A stretch of DNA of 20,950 nucleotides, from NCBI GenBank assembly GCA_910585045.1, contig CAJUCD010000016.1, forward strand, positions 1 through 20,950. Direction: 5' to 3'. The position numbers and the translations under genes were made by a program. The stretch is from an uncultured Bacilli bacterium. Its GTDB lineage: Bacteria; Bacillota_I; Bacilli_A; RF39; UBA660. Below, one piece after another: positions 14,912 through 20,927 of the stretch (positions within the stretch are counted from its first letter, which is position 1; each line of letters starts with the position of its first letter). The notes below the pieces were generated by a model. That model worked only from the letters and a program-made list of their open reading frames with translations. It did not search any database and was not told the DNA's origin.

Positions 14912-15227
14912 ACGTTTTACAATGATAGATGAACCATTTGAATGCTTAGTTTGTGGTTCTATGGTATCTCCCTTAAATTATACAGCTCGTGACCATTGTC
15001 CTATGTGTTTGTCAAGTCTTCACATAGATATTAACCCTGGTGATAGAGCTTGTGATTGTCATGGCGTTCTTGAGGCTATTGCTATTGAAAAAGGGCCTAA
15101 AGACACTTTAAAAATAGTTTATAAATGTAATGCTTGTGGTATGATAAAAAGAAACAAAGCTGCCTCTGATGATAATTTTGATAGAATTTTAGAAATTATG
15201 AGCAACCCTCATAGAAATCACCGTTAA
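14901..15227 (+). CDS. RNHCP domain zinc-binding protein
   Basis: A 108-residue protein of the RNHCP family, named for a motif that appears here as ARDHCPMCL (29-37). Cys pairs C15/C18, C33/C36, C51/C53 and C76/C79 form probable zinc-ribbon sites. GDRAC, then YKCNACG near the end, also match the family pattern. Function is unknown; a nucleic-acid or structural zinc role is plausible. The frame is open from 14880, but the ATG at 14901 with GGAGG at 14889-14893 is the clear start, 11 bases inside the Nudix gene, so the two are translationally coupled. Confidence 0.85.
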   Translation: MENKRFTMIDEPFECLVCGSMVSPLNYTARDHCPMCLSSLHIDINPGDRACDCHGVLEAIAIEKGPKDTLKIVYKCNACGMIKRNKAASDDNFDRILEIMSNPHRNHR

Positions 15228-15273
15228 TCTTTACATATATTGACATTTTATATGTCTAAAAATTCTAAAAGTT

Positions 15274-15282
15274 TGATATAAT
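15274..15282 (+). promoter_or_regulatory. extended -10 promoter of metA
   Basis: TGATATAAT (TG at 15274-15275, TATAAT at 15277-15282) is a perfect extended -10 with no good -35 at 17 bases. The leader is about 37 bases. The 97-base gap holds no SAM riboswitch, T-box or other recognisable sulfur-responsive element. Confidence 0.5.
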
Positions 15283-15324
15283 AGGAGTAGATAAGTTATA
15301 ATATAATTTATTTAGAGGTGAACT

Positions 15325-16200
15325 ATGGCAATATTCTTAGATAAAAACTTAGAAGTAAAAGAAACTCTAAAAAATGAAGTTGATTTTATTTCTAAAATAG
15401 ATGAAACAAAACCTAAAGTAAAAGTAGGAATTCTAAATTTAATGCCTACTTTAGAAGATACAGAACGCCAATTAATAATTGCTCTTGATAATCCTGTAAT
15501 TCAAGTTGAATTAGATTTTATTTATTTAACAACTAAAAACAAAGATGCTGAGAAAGTTACTTATTTTAAACAATATTATCATTCTTTTGATTCAATTAAA
15601 GAAAAACATTATGATGGTATGATTGTAACTGGTGCTCCTCTTGAACATTTAAATTATCTAGCTGTCGATTATATAGAAGAACTAAAAGAGTTTTTTAAAT
15701 ATACTAAAAGCTATGTTAAATCAACTATATTTTTATGTTGGGCCTCTCAGTTTGGTATGCAATATTTTTATGGTGTAAATAGATTTAATTTACCTGCTAA
15801 AGTTTCAGGATTATATGAGCATTATATTGTTAACAAAACAGATTTAGTTAGAGGATTTGATGATTTATTTTTTATTCCTCAATCAAGATATTGCAGTTTA
15901 ATAGAGTCAGATATTGTTAAAAGATTCGATTTAATATTAACTAGCAAATCTAACGAATCAGGAGTATATATTGTAGAGAGCCAAGATGGCAGTAAAATAT
16001 TCCTAACTGGTCATGCTGAATATGATTTATATACACTAGATAAAGAATATCGCCGTGATATTAACAAAGGTTTAGATATTGAACCTCCTAAAAACTATTA
16101 TAAAGATAACAATCCTGAAAATAAACCTATGTATAAATGGCATGCCCATTCTAATTTACTTTATCATAACTGGTTATATTACTATGTATATAAAAAATAA
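15325..16200 (+). CDS. metA: homoserine O-acyltransferase (probably acetyltransferase)
   Basis: A 291-residue MetA-family enzyme that acylates L-homoserine in the first committed step of methionine synthesis. The catalytic residues are C138 in LCWASQFG and H230/E232 in GHAEYD. KVGILNLMPTLEDTERQL is the family signature near the N-terminus. E107 in GAPLE occupies the position where Glu correlates with acetyl-CoA use (as in Bacillus) and Gly with succinyl-CoA use (as in Escherichia coli), so the product is probably O-acetylhomoserine. GAGGTGA precedes the ATG at 15325. No other methionine genes are nearby; the gene is a single unit between its own promoter and a terminator. Confidence 0.94.
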   Translation: MAIFLDKNLEVKETLKNEVDFISKIDETKPKVKVGILNLMPTLEDTERQLIIALDNPVIQVELDFIYLTTKNKDAEKVTYFKQYYHSFDSIKEKHYDGMIVTGAPLEHLNYLAVDYIEELKEFFKYTKSYVKSTIFLCWASQFGMQYFYGVNRFNLPAKVSGLYEHYIVNKTDLVRGFDDLFFIPQSRYCSLIESDIVKRFDLILTSKSNESGVYIVESQDGSKIFLTGHAEYDLYTLDKEYRRDINKGLDIEPPKNYYKDNNPENKPMYKWHAHSNLLYHNWLYYYVYKK

Positions 16201-16203
16201 AAC

Positions 16204-16233
16204 CTATTTCTATATTAAGAAATAGATTTTTTT
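16204..16233. terminator. bidirectional terminator between metA and yolD-like gene
   Basis: CTATTTCT, a six-base loop and AGAAATAG (16204-16225) are followed by seven T residues on the plus strand. On the minus strand the stem is followed by a GTTTTATTTTTT tract. It serves both convergent units. Confidence 0.8.
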
Positions 16234-16540
16234 AATTTATATTTATTATTTGTGAAAAAGCTATAATTTTATTATTACTAAGTAAAAGAGTTTTATCATT
16301 TAAAGACATTCTAACAATATAAGCTTCAATATCTCTAAATTCTCCTGCTTCATAAAATTTTATATGAACTTTATCTTTAGCATAAAAAGCTTCATATAAC
16401 TTTTGATTAATTTGTTCAATTTTTTCCGGAAATAAATCAGGTTTAATTATTTTATCTTTTTTAATATTATTTAAAACAACTTTATTAGATATAAGAGAAT
16501 TAAAAGGCTGCCATTTAATAAACCCTCTGTCAAAACTCAT
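16232..16540 (-). CDS. YolD-like protein
   Basis: A 102-residue protein of the YolD family. The signature RGFIKWQPFNSL at the N-terminus and the C-terminal strand-rich segment HIKFYEAGEFRDIEAYIVRM match the family. YolD-like proteins are typically encoded next to UvrX/YqjW-type Y-family polymerases in Bacillota and are thought to act with them in UV-damage tolerance, though the mechanism is not settled. The ATG overlaps the polymerase stop by four bases (ATGA), so it is the second gene of the operon and is translationally coupled. Confidence 0.87.
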   Translation of the reverse strand: MSFDRGFIKWQPFNSLISNKVVLNNIKKDKIIKPDLFPEKIEQINQKLYEAFYAKDKVHIKFYEAGEFRDIEAYIVRMSLNDKTLLLSNNKIIAFSQIININ

Positions 16541-17796
16541 GCACTATGTCCTCCGATCTTTTTATTTCGTTCATGAATAGTAGAATCTTCTAATAAACTA
16601 GAAGCTTTTAATAAAGCATTTTTTCCATATTTATCATTAATTTCATCAATTGCTCTATTTATTTCTTCTACTTCTAAAACTTCCTCAAAACTATCAAAGA
16701 TATTTAATTGAACTCCAATTTTATCTTTTAGACCTCCACAAGAAACACTAACTCTCCTAATTGGCAAATTATCATAAAATTTATCAAATATCATTAAACA
16801 GTTAGCTAATATTATTTCTAACGAGTCAGTAGGATTCTCTAATTTTACACTATGATAAAAACTACCTCCAATTGCTTTAGAATAACCAATTCCCAGCCCA
16901 ATAATTTGACAAGTTTTTTTATTATGTCTTAATCTACTAGTTAAAACTTCTACCATTTCTCTAATAATTATTTTAATATTATCTCCATTATAATCTTTAA
17001 ATAACACTTGGCTATGTGAATAAGATTTCTCAGAAGTTTTATTAAAATCTCCAATTCGTGATAAATCTATTCCATTCGCATGATTCCACATTTCAGCTCC
17101 AATAACTCCAAACTTTTTCTTTAATTTATCACGGTCATAAAAAGCTAAATCTCTAATAGAAAAAATTCCTAATTTATTTAGATTCTTTTCCATTCTAGGA
17201 CCAATTCCCCAAAAAGCTGAAAGAGGGGAGATTGCCCATAATTTATTCTCTATATCTTCATAATCCCATTTCGCTATAAAATTTTTATTATGTTTAGCTT
17301 CAATATCCATAGCAATTTTTGCTAAAAGCATATTAGGACCAATTCCACATGTAGCACAAAGTCCTGTTGTTTTTTTCACATCTTCAAGTATTTCTAAGGC
17401 TAGTTCATAATCAGTTTTTTTATACATTTTTAAATAATCAGTTACATCTAAAAAACACTCATCAATAGAATAAATATGAATATCACTTTTAGCCACATAT
17501 TTTAAATAAACATTTATAACTTCAGTACTTTTTTTAATATATAAACTCATTCTCGGCTTAGCTATAAAATATTTTACATTTTTAGGTATTTCATATAGTC
17601 TTCCCCGTGACTTTAAACCTAAAGCTTTCAAATAGGGGGTTACTGCTAATGTAATAGCGCCACTTCCCTGATTAGGGTTAGCTACAACTAGAGGATATTT
17701 AAAAGGGTCTAATTTTCTTTCAATACATTCGCAGCTAGCAAAAAAACTTTTTAAATCAATACATAAAAAATTTCTTTTTAAATATACACTATCCAT
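16537..17796 (-). CDS. Y-family DNA polymerase (UvrX/YqjW type)
   Basis: A 419-residue translesion polymerase. The catalytic acidic residues are D14 in CIDLKSFFASCE and D112/E113 in YSIDECFLD; F19 is the probable steric gate. The thumb/helix-hairpin-helix segment is ISPLSAFWGIGPRMEKNLNKLG (189-210), and the little-finger domain follows from about 255. QLNIF (363-367) fits a beta-clamp binding motif. It groups with UvrX/YqjW-like ImpB/MucB/SamB proteins rather than chromosomal DinB, judged by the SCE signature and the YolD partner. GGAGAG precedes the start, and a strong promoter with a LexA-like box lies upstream, consistent with damage-inducible translesion synthesis. Such operons are often carried on plasmids, phages and islands. 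Confidence 0.92.
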   Translation of the reverse strand: MDSVYLKRNFLCIDLKSFFASCECIERKLDPFKYPLVVANPNQGSGAITLAVTPYLKALGLKSRGRLYEIPKNVKYFIAKPRMSLYIKKSTEVINVYLKYVAKSDIHIYSIDECFLDVTDYLKMYKKTDYELALEILEDVKKTTGLCATCGIGPNMLLAKIAMDIEAKHNKNFIAKWDYEDIENKLWAISPLSAFWGIGPRMEKNLNKLGIFSIRDLAFYDRDKLKKKFGVIGAEMWNHANGIDLSRIGDFNKTSEKSYSHSQVLFKDYNGDNIKIIIREMVEVLTSRLRHNKKTCQIIGLGIGYSKAIGGSFYHSVKLENPTDSLEIILANCLMIFDKFYDNLPIRRVSVSCGGLKDKIGVQLNIFDSFEEVLEVEEINRAIDEINDKYGKNALLKASSLLEDSTIHERNKKIGGHSA

Positions 17797-17823
17797 AAAA
17801 TTCTCTCCTTCAAATATACTTTA

Positions 17824-17852
17824 ATTATAAAGCGAACTAACGTACATATCAA
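17824..17852 (-). promoter_or_regulatory. promoter of the polymerase-yolD operon
   Basis: On the minus strand, TTGATA (17847-17852), a 17-base spacer and TATAAT (17824-17829): a near-consensus SigA promoter. The spacer contains a LexA-like box, giving a plausible repressor site. Confidence 0.8.
17833..17846. promoter_or_regulatory. degenerate LexA-like box in the polymerase promoter
   Basis: CGAACTAACGTACA fits CGAAC-N4-GTTCG, the Bacillota LexA box, in the left half, and GT-C in the right half. The inner GAAC-N4-GTTC core matches at seven of eight positions. It sits exactly between the -35 and -10 of a polymerase operon that is commonly SOS-controlled. The shared 8-mer TAACGTAC also occurs at 18512-18519, so it could instead belong to a site for the adjacent XRE protein. 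Confidence 0.45.
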
Positions 17853-17873
17853 GTGGAAAATAATGGAAAATAT

Positions 17874-17903
17874 AAAAAGTCCTATATTATAATAAGACTT
17901 TTT
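17874..17903 (-). terminator. terminator of the double-HTH regulator gene
   Basis: AAAAAGTC and GACTTTTT (17874-17881 and 17896-17903) form an eight-pair stem around a 14-base loop. Read on the minus strand it ends in T residues. The regulator's stop codon (17887-17889) lies in the loop. The stem ends just before the polymerase -35, insulating the two units. Confidence 0.6.
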
Positions 17904-18345
17904 CTTTTAAAATAATTTCTTCATCTATTCTTCCTACTAAATAATCCGCAGATATTTTAAAAAAGTTACTATATTCTATTAAGAAACTAGTTAATATAAG
18001 ATTAGTTCCATTTTCATATTTACTAATTAAAGAGCGAGTAATATTTAATTTTTTAGATAATTTTTCTTGTGTAAATTTATAACTAAGTCTTAGAGCTTTT
18101 AAACGTTCTTTAATTAGTAATCTATCAAAGTTACTCTTATTATTAGGATAATATCTTATATCTGTAAGCTCTAAAACATAATCAAAAGAAACATTAAAAT
18201 AATTACAAAAATCATTTAATCTTTTTAAGGGAATAATATCGTGCTCTGTTTCCCACATGCCATAAACGCTTCTTGAAACATTTAAAGCTTGAGCTAATTC
18301 AAATTGACTTAAATTATTATCTTCTCTAATTTCTCTTAATCTCAT
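17887..18345 (-). CDS. XRE-family regulator with two HTH domains
   Basis: A 152-residue protein made of two Cro/CI-type HTH domains. Domain 1 (residues 1-60) contains LREIREDNNLSQFELAQALN and SRSVYGMWET. Domain 2 (about 80-142) contains LKALRLSYKFTQEKLSKKLN and SRSLISKYENG, each followed by a FxVSxDYxL-like closing helix (FNVSFDYVLEL, FKISADYLVGR). There is no ligand or protease-like C-terminal domain, so it is a pure DNA-binding protein able to contact two half-sites per chain. It lies between the polymerase operon (same strand, downstream) and a divergent surface protein gene, and could regulate either; both flanking promoter regions hold dyads or a shared 8-mer. The ribosome binding site is weak. 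Confidence 0.88.
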   Translation of the reverse strand: MRLREIREDNNLSQFELAQALNVSRSVYGMWETEHDIIPLKRLNDFCNYFNVSFDYVLELTDIRYYPNNKSNFDRLLIKERLKALRLSYKFTQEKLSKKLNITRSLISKYENGTNLILTSFLIEYSNFFKISADYLVGRIDEEIILKEKVLL

Positions 18346-18425
18346 ATTTCCACAACTCTCAATAACTTAATTTTACTTAAAAGTGACTAAAAGAAAATAT
18401 TCTGACGCAAATTAGAACATTTATC

Positions 18426-18454
18426 TTGAAATATACTCAATAATATTGTATATT
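18426..18454 (+). promoter_or_regulatory. promoter of the surface protein gene, with spacer dyad
   Basis: TTGAAA (18426-18431), a 17-base spacer and TATATT (18449-18454). The spacer ends with CAATAATATTG (18438-18448), a perfect five-base dyad around one base, placed where a repressor could block polymerase. The resulting leader to the start at 18610 would be about 150 bases, unusually long for this window. Confidence 0.55.
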
Positions 18455-18469
18455 AAATATAGTATAGAG

Positions 18470-18553
18470 TAATGCTCTTTGCATTATATATATACTTATT
18501 AATGTTACAAATAACGTACGCAAAAGTAAAGGTAAGTTTTGACAACATTTGTC
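18470..18553. repeat. two short inverted repeats in the leader of the surface protein gene
   Basis: TAATGC-TCTTT-GCATTA (18470-18486) and GACAA-CAT-TTGTC (18541-18553) are perfect inverted repeats. TAACGTAC (18512-18519), also present in the polymerase promoter, lies between them. They could be hairpins in the leader RNA or protein-binding dyads for the divergent double-HTH regulator. The whole gap 18346-18609 shows no coding frame and no known riboswitch. Confidence 0.4.
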
Positions 18554-18609
18554 GAAGATAATGAAAATAAATAGAAATAGTATTAGAATGGAAAAGAAGG
18601 ATGGTTAAT

Positions 18610-19815
18610 ATGAAGAAAAGTATTATTACAATAGGAATAATAGTAACAATAGGAAGTATAGCATTATTATATGATAGTAATAAAAAGGAAGTATTACTAA
18701 ATAAAGAAGAAATAACAAATAATAAAAGTATAGCAATATATGTAAAACAAGAAGATGGAAACTATGAAAAAACAAATACTATTCCAGAAAATGGATATAT
18801 GTTAAATGAAGATAGAAGTGTCTGTAGTAATAATGCCAAACCAAATTGGAACTTTAAAACAAACATTTTAAAGATAAATAATTTAAGTAGTAATAATACC
18901 AGTTGTTATTTATATTTTGAACCAGCAACAGAAGAAGTAAATACAATACTAGGAAATATAACAGTTAATAAATATACACCAGACTTTAGTAAGATAGCCA
19001 CCACTGATGAAGGAATATTTAAGACAAATGATAATGATGGAGTAAGTTATTACTGGAGGGGAGCGACAACTACAAACTATCTAAAGTTTGGCGGATATTG
19101 TTGGCGCATAATACGTATTAACGGCGATGGAACTATAAGACTAATCTATGATGGAACAACATGTCATAGTAATGGCGAAATAACAACAGATAGTATAGCA
19201 GTAGAAAATGTAGCATATAATTTAAATTATAATAAAAGTGAATATGTAGGATGGACCTATACAGAAGGATTACAAAGACCAACAAATAATAATGAAGGCA
19301 CACCATCAAATGCTAAAACAAAATTAGAAGAATGGTATAATGCTAATTTGAAGAGTCAAGAATCAAAAATAGCAGATGGAAAATACTGTAATGACAGAAA
19401 TGTAGTAAATGGTCAAAGTTGGTCAAGTTCACCAAGTGCCAGTTTTAATTATGCAAGTTATAAGAGATTATATGAAGATTATATGCCAACATTAAATTGT
19501 TCTTCAAATGATTTATACACATTAAAAGTTGGGCTTATAATGGCAGATGAAATAGAATTATCAGGTTGTAAAAATGCTATTAATACTTCATATTATCTAT
19601 ATAATGGTCAGAATTATTGGACCATTTCTCCATACCAATGGTATTATGGAAGTTCGACTAGTCTTTACGCTCGTGTATTTGCTGTGAATTCAGATGGGTA
19701 TTTTGGTTATTGGAATGTAGACTACACACATGGTGTACGACCAGTAATCAATCTAAAATCCAATGTAACCTTAACAGGAACAGGAACTATAAATGACCCT
19801 TATGAAGTAATTTAA
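18610..19815 (+). CDS. membrane-anchored extracellular protein, C-type-lectin-like C-terminus
   Basis: A 401-residue predicted surface protein. Residues 5-21 form an uncleaved signal anchor (IITIGIIVTIGSIALLY) after MKK, with the rest outside. A Cys-containing beta domain follows (about 40-105, C-SNNAKPNW...SCYLYFE). A larger domain contains YLKFGGYCWRIIRINGDGTIRLIYDG and ends with YWTISPYQW...ARVFAVNS...GVRPVINL, then a short GTGTINDPYEV tail. The GVRPVINL ending and Trp-rich stretch before it resemble C-type-lectin/FGE-like folds, including variable proteins of diversity-generating retroelements; ligand unknown. Proteins of this layout appear as families in uncultured gut Bacillota, to my knowledge. 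Codons are strongly A-ending (ATA, ACA, GTA), unlike the T-ending use of neighbours. ATG 18610 is preferred over 18601, which abuts GAAGG. Confidence 0.72.
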   Translation: MKKSIITIGIIVTIGSIALLYDSNKKEVLLNKEEITNNKSIAIYVKQEDGNYEKTNTIPENGYMLNEDRSVCSNNAKPNWNFKTNILKINNLSSNNTSCYLYFEPATEEVNTILGNITVNKYTPDFSKIATTDEGIFKTNDNDGVSYYWRGATTTNYLKFGGYCWRIIRINGDGTIRLIYDGTTCHSNGEITTDSIAVENVAYNLNYNKSEYVGWTYTEGLQRPTNNNEGTPSNAKTKLEEWYNANLKSQESKIADGKYCNDRNVVNGQSWSSSPSASFNYASYKRLYEDYMPTLNCSSNDLYTLKVGLIMADEIELSGCKNAINTSYYLYNGQNYWTISPYQWYYGSSTSLYARVFAVNSDGYFGYWNVDYTHGVRPVINLKSNVTLTGTGTINDPYEVI

Positions 19816-19826
19816 TATATTAACTT

Positions 19827-19875
19827 AAACCTTATAATTAATATAGAAATATGTTATATTTATTATGAGGTTTTT
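19827..19875 (+). terminator. long hairpin: terminator of the surface gene and RBS-sequestering structure for alkD-like gene
   Basis: Twelve consecutive pairs (19827-19838 with 19862-19873, one G-T), a single mismatch, then six more pairs (19840-19845 with 19855-19860) around a nine-base loop, followed by T residues. This fits an intrinsic terminator for the surface gene. The GAGG ribosome binding site of the next gene (19867-19870) is wholly in the 3' arm, so read-through transcripts would have it paired. A TATAAT (19833-19838) in the 5' arm could start transcripts that lack the 5' arm, but no good -35 precedes it. Confidence 0.65.
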
Positions 19876-19878
19876 ATT

Positions 19879-20589
19879 ATGGATTTTAAAAATATTATAT
19901 GGAATGAAGATAACTATCAAAAATATATTGAATACTTAAAAAGTTTAAGTGAAACTAAATATAAAGAATTTAATAATAGATTAATAACTACTAAATATGA
20001 GATGCTTGGCATTAGATTACCAATACTACGCAAGATTGCAGGTGAAATATTTAAAGGCAATTATGAAGCTTTTTTAAATATATGTAAAAATACATATTAT
20101 GAAGAAATACTAATTAAAGGTTTAGTAATTGGCAAAATTAAAGATATAGATGAATTAATGTTATACTTTGATAATTATATTCTTTTAATTGATAACTGGG
20201 CTATAAATGATTCTTTTTGTAATAGTTTAAAAATAGTAACCACTAATAAAGAATATTTCTGGAATGTTATAAAAAGATTAACTAAAGGCTCTTATGAATA
20301 TCAAGTTAGAGTAGGCCTTATTATTATTTTAGGATTTTATGTTGAAGAAAAATATTTAGAAGAAATATTTAAAATATTAGATAGTATTAATAGTGATTTA
20401 TATTATATAAATATGGCCGAAGCTTGGCTAATATGTGAGATATTTACTAAATATCCTGAAAATACAATTAAATATTTTGAAAATAATAACTTAAATAAAT
20501 TTACTATAAATAAAGCTATTAGCAAAATTAGAGATAGTTTTCGTGTTAGTAAAGAGAAAAAAGATTATATCCTAAAATATAAATGTTAG
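19879..20589 (+). CDS. DNA alkylation repair protein, AlkD family
   Basis: A 236-residue all-helical HEAT-like-repeat protein of the AlkD family, DNA glycosylases that remove alkylated purines such as 3-methyl- and 7-methyl-adducts. GIRLPILRKIA (44-54) is the family's N-terminal signature. Residues equivalent to the AlkD active site are present: W107 and D111 in DNWAINDSF, R144 in YQVRVG, and W183 in NMAEAW. The ending KAISKIRDSFRVSKEKKDYI also fits. Length matches the family. The ATG at 19879 follows GAGG by eight bases, and that site is inside the hairpin at 19827-19873. Activity is likely, though some AlkD-like paralogues lack glycosylase function. Confidence 0.9.
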   Translation: MDFKNIIWNEDNYQKYIEYLKSLSETKYKEFNNRLITTKYEMLGIRLPILRKIAGEIFKGNYEAFLNICKNTYYEEILIKGLVIGKIKDIDELMLYFDNYILLIDNWAINDSFCNSLKIVTTNKEYFWNVIKRLTKGSYEYQVRVGLIIILGFYVEEKYLEEIFKILDSINSDLYYINMAEAWLICEIFTKYPENTIKYFENNNLNKFTINKAISKIRDSFRVSKEKKDYILKYKC

Positions 20590-20602
20590 CATTCATAGAA
20601 TA

Positions 20603-20631
20603 TTGTTTTTTCGAATATCTTATGATAATAT
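20603..20631 (+). promoter_or_regulatory. promoter of the AbiEi-like gene
   Basis: TTGTTT (20603-20608), a 17-base spacer and TAATAT (20626-20631) with TG two bases upstream (extended -10). The leader is about 17 bases and contains the AGGAG ribosome binding site. Confidence 0.55.
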
Positions 20632-20654
20632 GAAATTATAAATAGGAGAATGGT

Positions 20655-20927
20655 ATGCAAGAGAAAATTAAAAAATTATATGATTATATTTTAAATAGCA
20701 ATCATATTGAATTAACTACTAAAGAACTATATAACTGTGGTTTTACAGCAAAAGATCTTAGCAAGTTAGCTAAAGAAGGAAAAGTATTAAGACGCATAAA
20801 AAAGGGGCTTTATGAATTTATTGATATCTATACTTTAAAAAGCGATAAAGAAACAGTAAATATAATTACTTTGAATGATATTTTTATATCACTTCAAAAT
20901 GACATGAACCCCGTTTCTTGGACATAG
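20655..20927 (+). CDS. AbiEi-antitoxin-like winged-helix protein, 3' end replaced by IS sequence
   Basis: The open frame gives 90 residues. Residues 1-60 look like the N-terminal winged helix found in AbiEi-type antitoxins and related regulators: IELTTKELYNCGFTAKDLSKLAKEGKVLRRIKKGLYEFI, where the DLSKLxKEGKVxRxxKGLYxF pattern is the wing and strand. The start at 20655 follows AGGAG and a promoter. Native sequence appears to stop at about residue 81, because the IS3-type terminal repeat begins near 20900; the last residues (NDMNPVSWT) and the TAG are encoded by the IS end. The product is therefore probably a truncated fragment, and whatever C-terminal domain it had is lost or displaced beyond the element. 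No partner AbiEii-like toxin is in the window. Confidence 0.6.
   Translation: MQEKIKKLYDYILNSNHIELTTKELYNCGFTAKDLSKLAKEGKVLRRIKKGLYEFIDIYTLKSDKETVNIITLNDIFISLQNDMNPVSWT

Noticed and set aside
15234..15266. ACATATA/TATATGT inverted repeat before metA as a terminator
   Set aside because: A weak A/T-only stem without a following T tract; not enough to call a terminator.
15228..15324. SAM riboswitch or T-box before metA
   Set aside because: The gap is only 97 bases, with a promoter -10 at 15277, and shows none of the conserved riboswitch or T-box sequences.
20581..20620. terminator after the AlkD-like gene
   Set aside because: The AATATT/GAATAT segments do not form a proper inverted repeat and the T run sits in the loop, not after a stem.
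29..20924. the whole window as a composite transposon
   Set aside because: The interior carries core genes (mutL, gmk, gltX, yqeH, metA); IS copies flanking a chromosomal stretch or an assembly break explain the ends better.
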